Positions 53,648 through 62,270 of a DNA stretch of 64,000 bases are shown piece by piece. Source of the DNA: Anaerocolumna sp. (GTDB taxonomy: Bacteria; Bacillota; Clostridia; Lachnospirales; Lachnospiraceae). A program made the position numbers and the translations under genes. Positions within the stretch are counted from its first letter, which is position 1. Each line of letters begins with the position of its first letter. The stretch lies in the NCBI GenBank assembly GCA_029239975.1, contig JARBTX010000008.1, positions 62,001 through 126,000 on the forward strand, in the 5' to 3' direction. The notes under the pieces were generated by a model. The model made no database searches. It was given only the letters and a program-made list of their open reading frames with translations, and was not told the origin of the DNA.

Positions 53648-56596
53648 TTATTTAATTAAAGTTCTAACTTCAAAGAACATATCTTTATTTTGTTCTATTT
53701 TCTTTTCATTTCCAATTACACAGATGTTTCCATCGTTCATAATTGCTTTTATAATATCGGCAAGAGCACGAATATCCTCTAAAGTAACATTTAATATCTC
53801 ATCTCTTTGTCTTTGAATGTCTTCTTGTGTGATGCCAGATAAATAAGATACCATTGATACATTTCCTTTAATTCGTGGAGTCCTTGGTGTATCAATGCCG
53901 CTTATAGTACCTATGATATATTTTGTCATGTCTCTTTCATCTGCTGTAAAGTTTCTAATAAAATCTGCTGCTTTTTCGTAAACTTCATTGGTTTCTCTAA
54001 GGTTTGGATCACGGTATGATGTAAAATATCCATTACCACTTATGCTTGAGAAGCCGCACATACAGCCATATGCTCCACCCTTTACACGAATGTTATTCCA
54101 TAGATAGTCATAACTCATAATTATTTTAAGGATTTCAAGGGCACCAGTATACTTAAAACCTGCTTTAATAAAGTTACCAGCTCTTGCAACATACTGAACT
54201 TGACCGGAAGTTTTAAATCCTTCGTTGGCACGTTTTAAATCGAAATGCTCTGTCACTGTGTTAGTAGTTTCAGATTTTAATTGTTCCACAAATGGTAATA
54301 ATCTTCCTTCTAATGTCTTTAATCCCTCTTCATCTGAAGTAAAGCTTATAATTAAATTCTCCTTTGTGAATATGATATTCATTAAAGATTGTAATTTTTG
54401 AATTAAATCTTCTTTTTGATTATTAAAATTAGCCTCTAAGTTCTCGATAAACTTATAATATGAAATCCCTCTTGTTTCCTCATTAAATCTTCCAGCCTCA
54501 GAGAAATAAGACATACATCTATCTACCGCAACAGAATGTCCTGAAGAGTTCATATGCATTTGCAATCTTGACTTAATTTCTGATATGATTTCTAAAAGAC
54601 GTTTTTCATCCTTTAGTTTTGTGAAACTAATTATTTCTTTTAATAAGTCAAAAGCATAATCCATTTCATCGTATAGAACTTTTACTTCTAGTTGGAAAGT
54701 AGCTAAATATTCTGTAGCACTTCCTTTTTTAGCAAATGTTGCGATATCACTACTTATACCACCAGTATGAATATTAATCTCATTAGAAAGTTCTAAAAAG
54801 CTATAGTGTTCTGTATCGATATAACCTAAAACTGTTGATAACAAACCAATATAAGGGGTTAATTCTTTTGGTACATCCTCTAAATCAAATAATAACTTCA
54901 TATAAGCAATTCCATTCGTATAGACATCATGATGAATTAATGGAATACCTTCTACTTCTTTTTCTTCATTAAAGATTGGTTGTGCCCCTCTTTCAATATC
55001 ATCACGACTAAGTAATGGTATCTTTTCCATGTCTTCTTTGGATGAAGGTTCTTCCTGATACTCTTTTAGATGTTTTGTATCAGCAATAATTTTCTGTAAT
55101 TCTTCTCTAGAAAGACTTGATTTATAATCAGCTAGTTTACGTTTTAGTAGTTCTTCCTTTAAAGCAGTAAGCCCTACTTGTGGTCTTAAAACAACAAGAG
55201 ACACATGTGGATTATTTAAAAGATGTTCTGTAATGATATTGGTATAATAATCTGTTCCAATTTTAAATTTTAATAATTCAAATATCTTATTAGAATTTAA
55301 TTTTAGGAATGGCTTATTATCATCATATAACCAACTAGATAGCATCTGAATTCCATACATAAGTCCTTTAGGGAATTGACCAAAATCTGCTTCTCTATAT
55401 TTAAATTCATAGTAATTAATGGCAGCTTTTAATGATTTCTCATCAATACCTTTGTTTACTATCTCTTCTAATGTAGTACGAATCAATTGAATAAAATCTT
55501 CTTTTTGATTGTATTCTGCATTTTTTGCTATAATTGAGAATATAGGTTGATAAGTATCTGCATCATAACTATTTATAATGTCCTTACCTATTCCTGCATC
55601 CAGTAATGCTTGCTTTAATGGAGCCCCTGGTGCAGCTAATAATACATATTCAATTACTTGTAATGCCATACATAATTCTTTGTCTAGACTTGTTCCAATA
55701 GAAAGATTGTAACTTAAATACGTATTGTTACTTGCTTCTTCACTTTCACTTAAAGAATACTCATCTTCAATGGTATTCATTTCTTTAAATGGTTCCTGAT
55801 ATTTAATTTCTGAATCCACTTTATCGTCAACAAAGTTAGATAAATATACCTCATCTAACCAAATTAACTTTTCTTGTACATCCATATCACCGTATAGATA
55901 AATATAGCTATTGGATGGATGGTAATACTTGTTATGAAAATCTAAAAACGCTTGGTAAGTTAAATCAGTAATAAATTCAGGGTCACCACCGGATTCTACG
56001 CCATAGGATGTATCAGGAAATAACGATTTTTGAATAGTACGGAATAATTGTTGCTCCGGTGACGAAAACGCACCTTTCATTTCGTTGTACACAACGCCAT
56101 TATACTTTAACTCATCTTCTTCATTTTCAAGTTCATAATGCCATCCTTCTTGCTGAAAGATTTCTTCCTTTTTATAGATATTTGGATAAAATACTGCATC
56201 CATATATACATGCATTAAATTCTGAAAATCTTGCTCATTGCAACTAGCAATTGGATAAATTGTTTTATCTGGATAGGTAATTGCATTTAAGAATGTATTT
56301 AAGGAACCTTTTGCTAATTCTACAAAGGGATCCTTGGATGGAAATTCCCTGGAACCACATAAAACAGAATGTTCAATTATATGTGGAACTCCTGTGCTAT
56401 CAAAAGGTGGCGTTCTAAATCCAATTGAAAATACTTTATTGTTATCATCATTGGTTACTACTGCAACTCTTGCACCTGTTTTCTTGTGCTTTAAGTATAA
56501 TCCTAAGCTATTTATATCTTTTAAATCTTCTTCATATACAAATTCGTAAGCTGGTAGCATTCCTAGTTCTTTGCTACTCTTTAGATTTCTTGACAT
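53648..56596 (-). CDS. M16 family zinc metallopeptidase (presequence protease type)
   Basis: 982 residues, a single chain of four insulinase-like units. The inverted zinc motif is His72-x-x-Glu75-His76 in GVPHIIEHSVLCGSREFP; the third ligand Glu lies about 80 residues on, near YNEMKGAFSSPE. The length and SKDPFVELAKGSLNTFLNA fit the M16C group (PreP/Cym1, bacterial homologues), which digest short peptides in a closed chamber. No signal peptide, so it acts in the cytoplasm. A TAGGAGGA-like site precedes the ATG. Confidence 0.93.
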   Translation of the reverse strand: MSRNLKSSKELGMLPAYEFVYEEDLKDINSLGLYLKHKKTGARVAVVTNDDNNKVFSIGFRTPPFDSTGVPHIIEHSVLCGSREFPSKDPFVELAKGSLNTFLNAITYPDKTIYPIASCNEQDFQNLMHVYMDAVFYPNIYKKEEIFQQEGWHYELENEEDELKYNGVVYNEMKGAFSSPEQQLFRTIQKSLFPDTSYGVESGGDPEFITDLTYQAFLDFHNKYYHPSNSYIYLYGDMDVQEKLIWLDEVYLSNFVDDKVDSEIKYQEPFKEMNTIEDEYSLSESEEASNNTYLSYNLSIGTSLDKELCMALQVIEYVLLAAPGAPLKQALLDAGIGKDIINSYDADTYQPIFSIIAKNAEYNQKEDFIQLIRTTLEEIVNKGIDEKSLKAAINYYEFKYREADFGQFPKGLMYGIQMLSSWLYDDNKPFLKLNSNKIFELLKFKIGTDYYTNIITEHLLNNPHVSLVVLRPQVGLTALKEELLKRKLADYKSSLSREELQKIIADTKHLKEYQEEPSSKEDMEKIPLLSRDDIERGAQPIFNEEKEVEGIPLIHHDVYTNGIAYMKLLFDLEDVPKELTPYIGLLSTVLGYIDTEHYSFLELSNEINIHTGGISSDIATFAKKGSATEYLATFQLEVKVLYDEMDYAFDLLKEIISFTKLKDEKRLLEIISEIKSRLQMHMNSSGHSVAVDRCMSYFSEAGRFNEETRGISYYKFIENLEANFNNQKEDLIQKLQSLMNIIFTKENLIISFTSDEEGLKTLEGRLLPFVEQLKSETTNTVTEHFDLKRANEGFKTSGQVQYVARAGNFIKAGFKYTGALEILKIIMSYDYLWNNIRVKGGAYGCMCGFSSISGNGYFTSYRDPNLRETNEVYEKAADFIRNFTADERDMTKYIIGTISGIDTPRTPRIKGNVSMVSYLSGITQEDIQRQRDEILNVTLEDIRALADIIKAIMNDGNICVIGNEKKIEQNKDMFFEVRTLIK

Positions 56597-56757
56597 TTGG
56601 TATCCTCCTATTTAATTAATTTAGTCAATCTTTATTGTTATGCCATTACTCGGTAAAATGAAATTGTTAGTCCCAATATATGGCTATTTTATACTGTTAT
56701 GACTTGAATATCTGGTAATTATAACATATTCTAGAAAAAAAGTCATGTAAAATACTA

Positions 56758-58143
56758 CTAATGTTTTTCGATACCATACTTCAATAATTCGATAGAATCT
56801 TCCCATCTTCCAACGGATGTTGAATTCATGACCACACTAATACATTCTTTCCCGTCCTTTACAGCAGCTGAAACTAAGCATCTACCAGCAAGTGAACTTG
56901 TACCTGTTTTAAGTCCCACTGCATACTTATAAAACATACCACTACCAGAAACAATTAATTTGTTGCTAGAATTCCAAGTTACATCTTCACCGCTTAGAAA
57001 TACGTTTCTGGAATGACTTTTATCCGATATGGTATAAATTGTTTCATTTTTAAAGGCATTCATTGCAATTATTCCCATATCATATGCAGTCGTATATTGA
57101 TCGTCGTCATCATACCCATCTGGGTTTTTAAAATTCGTATTCTTTAGTCCTAATTCTGTTGCTTTCTCATTCATTAATCGAACAAATTCTTGTACTGCTA
57201 ATTCTTCATCCACTTTTTTATTCTTTAACGAGACTCTCCCAACATATGTTGCAACAGAATATGCTGCGTCATTACCGGAAGGAATTAACATTCCTTCTAA
57301 TAAAGTTTCAAAAGTCATCTTTTGGCCAACAGATAGATATGCTCTACTAGAATCTGAAGCAATCATATTAATTTCATCACCGATCGTTACTTCATCAGAT
57401 AATTTACAATAATCTAGTGCTACCAATGCTGTCATTAATTTTGTTGTGCTAGCAGGATAAATAAGTTCAGTAGCATTCTTATGAAACAGTACCTTTCCTG
57501 TTTTAACATCTAATAAAATTGCACTTGAAGCGTCTATATCTATGGATGGGTTACTTATATTAAGAGCTGCTTGCACAGTCTCACTTACAATATCCTTCTT
57601 TTTATCAGTTTCAAGCATGGATAATTGAGAACTACCACTTATACCAATGTTATCTACGTTGTTTTGTAAATTAGTTTTATTCTGTACATCACTTTGATAC
57701 TGGTTATTTTCAGCATTACTTGCTATATCTTGTATCGTGTTTCTATCCGTTGAATACAAACTATTATCATCTATGTTAATAGTTTCGTTGGTAACATTAT
57801 TGGTATTGTCAATTTCTACTGTATAGTTCCTTGATTTATCATCTGAATCCGATTTTGTTCTATCTTTAGATATACTATCTGTTATTTTTTTGGATTCATT
57901 CGTATTTTTATCATTTATATTAATACTATTATTATTGAAACTATTTTTTTCATTATTATCGGTAACATTTAAGATTCTAGAGTTGGCTACTTCAAATTCA
58001 GCAAATTCATCTGTATCTCCAACCAAATCATTTGAAATGTAATCTCCAATAGAATTTTTTATCTCACTATAAACCATTGTACTTAACAATGTTCCTGTGA
58101 AAAGAATTACTACTACTCCAATGATTCTTATTCCTTTTTTCAT
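56758..58143 (-). CDS. D-alanyl-D-alanine carboxypeptidase (S11, DacF-like)
   Basis: 461 residues from the ATG at 58143, which has GGAGGGA upstream; the ORF track starts 29 codons early. An N-terminal membrane helix (GIRIIGVVVILFTGTLLSTM) is followed by about 150 residues rich in Asn, Ser, Asp and Thr, then the S11 domain with STTK (YPASTTKLMTALVALD), SGN (IPSGNDAAYSV) and KTG (VGLKTGTSSLAGR). It trims the terminal D-Ala of peptidoglycan peptides outside the membrane. The long Asn/Ser linker is not usual in DacF and probably crosses part of the wall. Confidence 0.92.
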   Translation of the reverse strand: MKKGIRIIGVVVILFTGTLLSTMVYSEIKNSIGDYISNDLVGDTDEFAEFEVANSRILNVTDNNEKNSFNNNSININDKNTNESKKITDSISKDRTKSDSDDKSRNYTVEIDNTNNVTNETINIDDNSLYSTDRNTIQDIASNAENNQYQSDVQNKTNLQNNVDNIGISGSSQLSMLETDKKKDIVSETVQAALNISNPSIDIDASSAILLDVKTGKVLFHKNATELIYPASTTKLMTALVALDYCKLSDEVTIGDEINMIASDSSRAYLSVGQKMTFETLLEGMLIPSGNDAAYSVATYVGRVSLKNKKVDEELAVQEFVRLMNEKATELGLKNTNFKNPDGYDDDDQYTTAYDMGIIAMNAFKNETIYTISDKSHSRNVFLSGEDVTWNSSNKLIVSGSGMFYKYAVGLKTGTSSLAGRCLVSAAVKDGKECISVVMNSTSVGRWEDSIELLKYGIEKH

Positions 58144-58287
58144 AGTCCCTCCATGTTTTTTAATAATTCTTATTCTATTATTTATTACCATATATAGCAA
58201 GTGGTATTCGAAAACATAGCAAACTATCAAATTTTTTCATAAAAAAAGGACTATTGCTACCGCAATAATCCTTTCAATTATATATAT

Positions 58288-59130
58288 TTAATTCTCATCA
58301 AAATTGATGTCAATATTACCTACTCCACCGTTAATATCAAGTGTATTATCAGCAGTCATATTATTCCAATTAATATTAGAATATTTTTGACCATCTATAT
58401 TAATATTACCTAAGCCTTTATCTACTTTGATATAATAATCGTCTGAGCTACCAAGAAGGTTTAAATCAACTTCTCCAATACCACAATCTATTTTATTTCT
58501 ACCAAATAATTGGCCTTGTAAACTAATATTACCTACTCCACTATCAATATCAACATCTGTAAATTTTACTTGTTCAAAATCGATTTCACCAACACCACCA
58601 TCTAATTTAACTTTGTCGGCAATTATATTCGTTCCTTCAATGTTACCAGTTCCTGCATTAATATCTAACTTCTTAGTTATAATATCATCTAGGGTAACAT
58701 TACCTGCACCAGCATCGATTCTAATATTTTCAGCTACAAAATCTTCTGGAATTAAGATAGTAATTTGTGATTTATTATTAAAATTATTATTACCACCTAA
58801 GAAGTTCCAAAAATTAAATCTGCTTTTTATTTTTAAATCTCCACTAAAATTTTTCTCTGCGGTAAAATCATCATCTACATTTTCAGCAATCACTTCAACC
58901 TCATCCGTATTGCCTAATTTAATTGTAAGTTTTCCAACACTATGATTTACAGATATACTTTTAACATCTTCAAAGCTTTTATTTACGTCTATAACGTTTC
59001 CGGATCCACCACCGGATAAAACTCCGGTTAATGCCATTAATCCTGTAGCAATTCCTGTAATTATGGAAAGTGCTATAAATGCTGCAAAACCAATGGCAAG
59101 GTATTTAATTACTTTTTGAAATTCACTCAT
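58288..59130 (-). CDS. DUF4097 family membrane-anchored beta-repeat protein
   Basis: 280 residues. One membrane helix near the N-terminus (YLAIGFAAFIALSIITGIATGL), then repeated strands with G-x-G-[NE]-[IV] turns (GAGNVTLDD, GTGNIEGTN, GVGEIDFEQ, GVGNISLQG, GIGEVDLNL, GLGNINIDG, GVGNIDINF), the pattern of DUF4097/DUF4098 beta-solenoid proteins. Such proteins go with cell-envelope stress modules. Its start overlaps the stop of the LiaF-like gene by four bases. Confidence 0.85.
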   Translation of the reverse strand: MSEFQKVIKYLAIGFAAFIALSIITGIATGLMALTGVLSGGGSGNVIDVNKSFEDVKSISVNHSVGKLTIKLGNTDEVEVIAENVDDDFTAEKNFSGDLKIKSRFNFWNFLGGNNNFNNKSQITILIPEDFVAENIRIDAGAGNVTLDDIITKKLDINAGTGNIEGTNIIADKVKLDGGVGEIDFEQVKFTDVDIDSGVGNISLQGQLFGRNKIDCGIGEVDLNLLGSSDDYYIKVDKGLGNINIDGQKYSNINWNNMTADNTLDINGGVGNIDINFDEN

Positions 59131-59807
59131 TTTATATCAATCCCCCCAAACATACATGTTGAATTTAAATATATGGTAGGTGCATTTGGATCTGGAGAGT
59201 TAAATGCTTTATTATCAACTCCACCAAAAATAGGTACATTGGATACTTTTACTTTAACATTACCTGGAACATAAATATTAATTCCACCAAACACTGCAGT
59301 TGCATTGATTACTACATCTTCATCAATAATTGCATTTCTTAAATCTAAATCAACACCACCAAAGATAGCATTCATTGTAGTTCCCATAAACTTTTCACCA
59401 GTTACTTGATAACGTCCACCAGAAAATATAGCCGAATGTTCTGAATTTCCACCTTGATATTTAATATCAATGCGTCCACCGTGTTCTCCACGGAATAAAT
59501 TCTTAAATATCATACTAAGACCGATTAATACAAATATAAATGGTACAATTAACTTACCTAACACATTTCCTTCTACAACACCTTGTGCTGCTAATAATAA
59601 CATAATACCTATCATTAAACCAATTAGATTGCTAACTTTAAAACCATTTTGTATTAAACTAATGCCACATGGGATAATAATGAACAATGTCCACCAACCA
59701 TCAAAGAAAATGTTAAATTTCCACATATCAAATGCATTCCCTGCAAAACCTAAACCTATTAATATGAAGAATGCTCCCCATAAAATATTTGATGTTTTTA
59801 ATCTCAT
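59127..59807 (-). CDS. LiaF-like envelope-stress membrane protein
   Basis: 226 residues. Four membrane segments in the first 110 residues (ILWGAFFILIGLGFAGNAF, WWTLFIIIPCGISLI, LIGLMIGIMLLLAAQGV, LIVPFIFVLIGLSMIF) and a C-terminal beta domain with FGGVDLDLRNAIIDEDVVIN and CMFGGIDIK, as in LiaF/VraT-type proteins (DUF2154-like). LiaF proteins inhibit a LiaS-type kinase in cell-wall stress signalling; no kinase gene is near here. It forms a two-gene operon with the DUF4097 gene. Confidence 0.85.
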   Translation of the reverse strand: MRLKTSNILWGAFFILIGLGFAGNAFDMWKFNIFFDGWWTLFIIIPCGISLIQNGFKVSNLIGLMIGIMLLLAAQGVVEGNVLGKLIVPFIFVLIGLSMIFKNLFRGEHGGRIDIKYQGGNSEHSAIFSGGRYQVTGEKFMGTTMNAIFGGVDLDLRNAIIDEDVVINATAVFGGINIYVPGNVKVKVSNVPIFGGVDNKAFNSPDPNAPTIYLNSTCMFGGIDIK

Positions 59808-60044
59808 ATATAAAACCTCCCTTAAATTTGATTCATATCTTATGCATTAATGATACTATATAGTCTCCTTTATAACTAGTTACATTTGTCATATCCTACT
59901 ACTGTGTTTTGTCATGAGATTTTATATGTGATAAATTACAAATGTTAACACTCCCATTGTTCAAATAGATTTGTTTAATATTATATATTGTAATGAGACA
60001 ACCATAATGATAATAACTATATTTTAAGAAATATGCCGAATTGA
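59808..60044. other. Divergent intergenic region
   Basis: AT-rich region between the LiaF-like gene and the lipid kinase gene. Apart from the promoter at 60045-60073 no gene, terminator or repeat was recognised. Confidence 0.5.
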
Positions 60045-60073
60045 TTGACTTTATAAGTAATATCATTTAGAAT
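60045..60073 (+). promoter_or_regulatory. Sigma-A promoter of the lipid kinase gene
   Basis: TTGACT (60045-60050), a 17-bp spacer and TAGAAT (60068-60073), 55 bp upstream of the start codon. Confidence 0.6.
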
Positions 60074-60128
60074 TTATTTAGAAAATATATACAAAAAGTG
60101 CAATAAAAAGCACAGTCAGGAGCCATAG

Positions 60129-61052
60129 ATGCATCATTTTATTATCAATCCAAAATCCCGAACAGGACGTGGCATAAAAATATGGACCATCGTTAAACAG
60201 GAATTGGATACGGCTAAAGTACCCTACACTTATCATTTTACTGAATATAAATTTCATGCATCCAAAATAGCAGAAGAAATATGTAGAGAATATAGTGGAA
60301 TCAAGAATATCGTAGTCCTTGGTGGAGATGGAACTGTTAATGAGGTTATTAATGGAATTCATGATTATGATGAAGTCTTATTAGGTTATATTCCAACTGG
60401 TTCAAGCAATGATTTAGCAAGGAGTTTAGTTCTTTCAAAGGACTCTATTCAGAACTTAAAACATATCCTTTCACCCAAAGAATTTAAATATATTGATATT
60501 GGTGAAATAACAATACAACATACTGGAGAAAAACGTAGATTTGCAGTAAGTACTGGAATGGGTTTTGATGCTGCTATTTGTGAAGAAAGTTTTAGGTCTA
60601 ACTTAAAAACAGTATTAAATAAATACGGCTTAGGTAAATTAACTTATATTATCATTGCATTAAAACAATTAATTGCCTGCCCATTTATGAATGGTAAAGT
60701 AATTATTGATGGTATACAAACAAAGTCTTATAAAAATGTTTTAATGATAACAAGTATGATTCAACGATATGAAGGTGGTGGTATGAAGATAGCTCCTGCT
60801 GCTAATCCATCGGATGGTAAGTTATCAATATGTATTGTTCATGGCTTATCTAGAGCGAAAATACTTTTCTTGTTACCCACTTTGTTAATTGGAAAACATG
60901 TGCATTTTAAGGGCGTTGATACATTTGATTGTGAAACACTAGGCATTCAATTAGAACAAGCTGCAGGAGTTCATGTAGATGGTGAATATCCTGGTGAGTT
61001 TCAGGAATTACAAGTCATATGTCTGCCAAAACAACTACGAATTATTATATAA
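60129..61052 (+). CDS. Diacylglycerol/lipid kinase (DagK/YegS family)
   Basis: 307 residues. Opening FIINPKSRTGRGIKIW and the nucleotide loop VVLGGDGTVNEVINGI, then GYIPTGSSNDLARSL: the catalytic DAGK domain. The C-terminal half (GGGMKIAPAANPSDGKLSIC, GVHVDGEYPG) is the YegS/DgkB-type beta sandwich. It phosphorylates diacylglycerol or a related lipid at the membrane face. CAGGAG lies before the ATG. vanZ-like gene follows on the same strand after 59 bp. Confidence 0.9.
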   Translation: MHHFIINPKSRTGRGIKIWTIVKQELDTAKVPYTYHFTEYKFHASKIAEEICREYSGIKNIVVLGGDGTVNEVINGIHDYDEVLLGYIPTGSSNDLARSLVLSKDSIQNLKHILSPKEFKYIDIGEITIQHTGEKRRFAVSTGMGFDAAICEESFRSNLKTVLNKYGLGKLTYIIIALKQLIACPFMNGKVIIDGIQTKSYKNVLMITSMIQRYEGGGMKIAPAANPSDGKLSICIVHGLSRAKILFLLPTLLIGKHVHFKGVDTFDCETLGIQLEQAAGVHVDGEYPGEFQELQVICLPKQLRIII

Positions 61053-61111
61053 GATATTTATTAATAAGATAAAACTAACTCACTTTAGAAAAAGAAAGAA
61101 GGTAAATACAA

Positions 61112-61990
61112 ATGCGTAGGAGTTCCAATCACATAACAACTCTGATTATAATATTAAGTATTCTATCAGTAACTGTACAATTTGGTACTTATTATTTTCT
61201 AGGTGCAACTATCTATACTATCGCTATCGCAGTGCTAGTAAGTCTTGTAATTTCACATGTTTTTTTAGAACAATCATTAAATTATGAACCTTGCTTTAGC
61301 TATTCCTTACTTAATGTTTTTATTAGCGTTGTAATTACCCTTTTATCTTTTTACGGAAATGGCGAATCCTTTATTACTTTCAATACATTTCTTTATCTAT
61401 TTGTACTTATTAATTGGTTTATACCTACTATCTATAGTATTATCAGATGCTTATTTGACCATGGGCCAAAGTATAACAGATTCACAAACTTTTATCGTAA
61501 TAATAGTATTGTATTTATTATATTTTATATAGTCATTCTAATATATATTTTCTTTCTAGATAAAAGTTCAAATCAATTTAATAATGTTGATTTAAAATCA
61601 TTAAACATTATACCATTTCTAAGTTTTGCAACATTTATTGAAGGGTATTTGGATGGAGTCATTTCAATGAATGTAATTCTAAATTACTTAACTAAAGGTA
61701 TACTATTATTTATGCCTTATGGATTTTATATTATATTACTATTAAAGAATACAACTCGTATTGTACGATTCTTAAGTTTACTTTTCCTTCCACTTATAAT
61801 TGAAGCACTACAATGGTTAACAAATCGTGGCAGAATAGATATTGATGATATTTTACTTGGATTACTTGGTGGATTTATTGGTGCTCTTTGTTATCATCTA
61901 TTAAATAGCATTTTTAGAATTGTGAAGGATGAAGATTTCTTAACAGAACGATCTATTTATTCATTTTATAGGAACTCATTACATTTCTAA
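61112..61990 (+). CDS. VanZ family membrane protein
   Basis: 292 residues, about seven to eight membrane segments. The VanZ core is at the C-terminus: LLFMPYGFYIILLLKN, then LFLPLIIEALQWLTNRGRID and DIDDILLGLLGGFIGALCYHL. VanZ-like proteins give low-level teicoplanin resistance in some settings, but most family members have no known role. The first 140 residues are an extra membrane part seen in longer family members. An AGAAGG-type site precedes the ATG. Confidence 0.85.
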   Translation: MRRSSNHITTLIIILSILSVTVQFGTYYFLGATIYTIAIAVLVSLVISHVFLEQSLNYEPCFSYSLLNVFISVVITLLSFYGNGESFITFNTFLYLFVLINWFIPTIYSIIRCLFDHGPKYNRFTNFYRNNSIVFIIFYIVILIYIFFLDKSSNQFNNVDLKSLNIIPFLSFATFIEGYLDGVISMNVILNYLTKGILLFMPYGFYIILLLKNTTRIVRFLSLLFLPLIIEALQWLTNRGRIDIDDILLGLLGGFIGALCYHLLNSIFRIVKDEDFLTERSIYSFYRNSLHF

Positions 61991-62033
61991 GTAACATTCT
62001 TAATTTTGTTAAAAAAATTTTGTTCGAAAAAAT

Positions 62034-62140
62034 ATTTGTTAGAAAAAAACATTTGTTAGAAAAAATATTTGTTAGAAAAAAATATTTGTTAGAAAAATAT
62101 ATTTGTTAGAAAAATATTTGTTAGAAAAAGTAAATTTGTC
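62034..62140. repeat. Seven AT-rich iterons of about 17 bp
   Basis: ATTTGTTAGAAAAA-type units begin at 62034, 62051, 62067, 62084, 62101, 62116 and 62134 (spacing 15-18 bp); a degenerate copy (TTTTGTTCGAAAAAAT) precedes them near 62019. They follow the vanZ-like gene and precede the shared terminator. Confidence 0.8.
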
Positions 62141-62174
62141 AAGAATACATTTGCATCACATAAATAAAATTAAT

Positions 62175-62214
62175 ATAGCGTTTATAATGAATTATAAATC
62201 ATTATAAACGCTAT
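62175..62214. terminator. Bidirectional terminator
   Basis: A perfect 16-bp stem ATAGCGTTTATAATGA/TCATTATAAACGCTAT with TTTTTT after it on the plus strand. It lies between the convergent vanZ-like and helicase genes. Confidence 0.85.
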
Positions 62215-62270
62215 TTTTTAGTGTTTACTTTTAAGAAAACAAAATAATATAAATCTATGTTTATTCTAGG

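Noticed and set aside
59470-59850. 126-residue plus-strand ORF over the LiaF-like gene
   Set aside because: Shadow frame rich in Asn, Pro and Ile from antisense of membrane codons.
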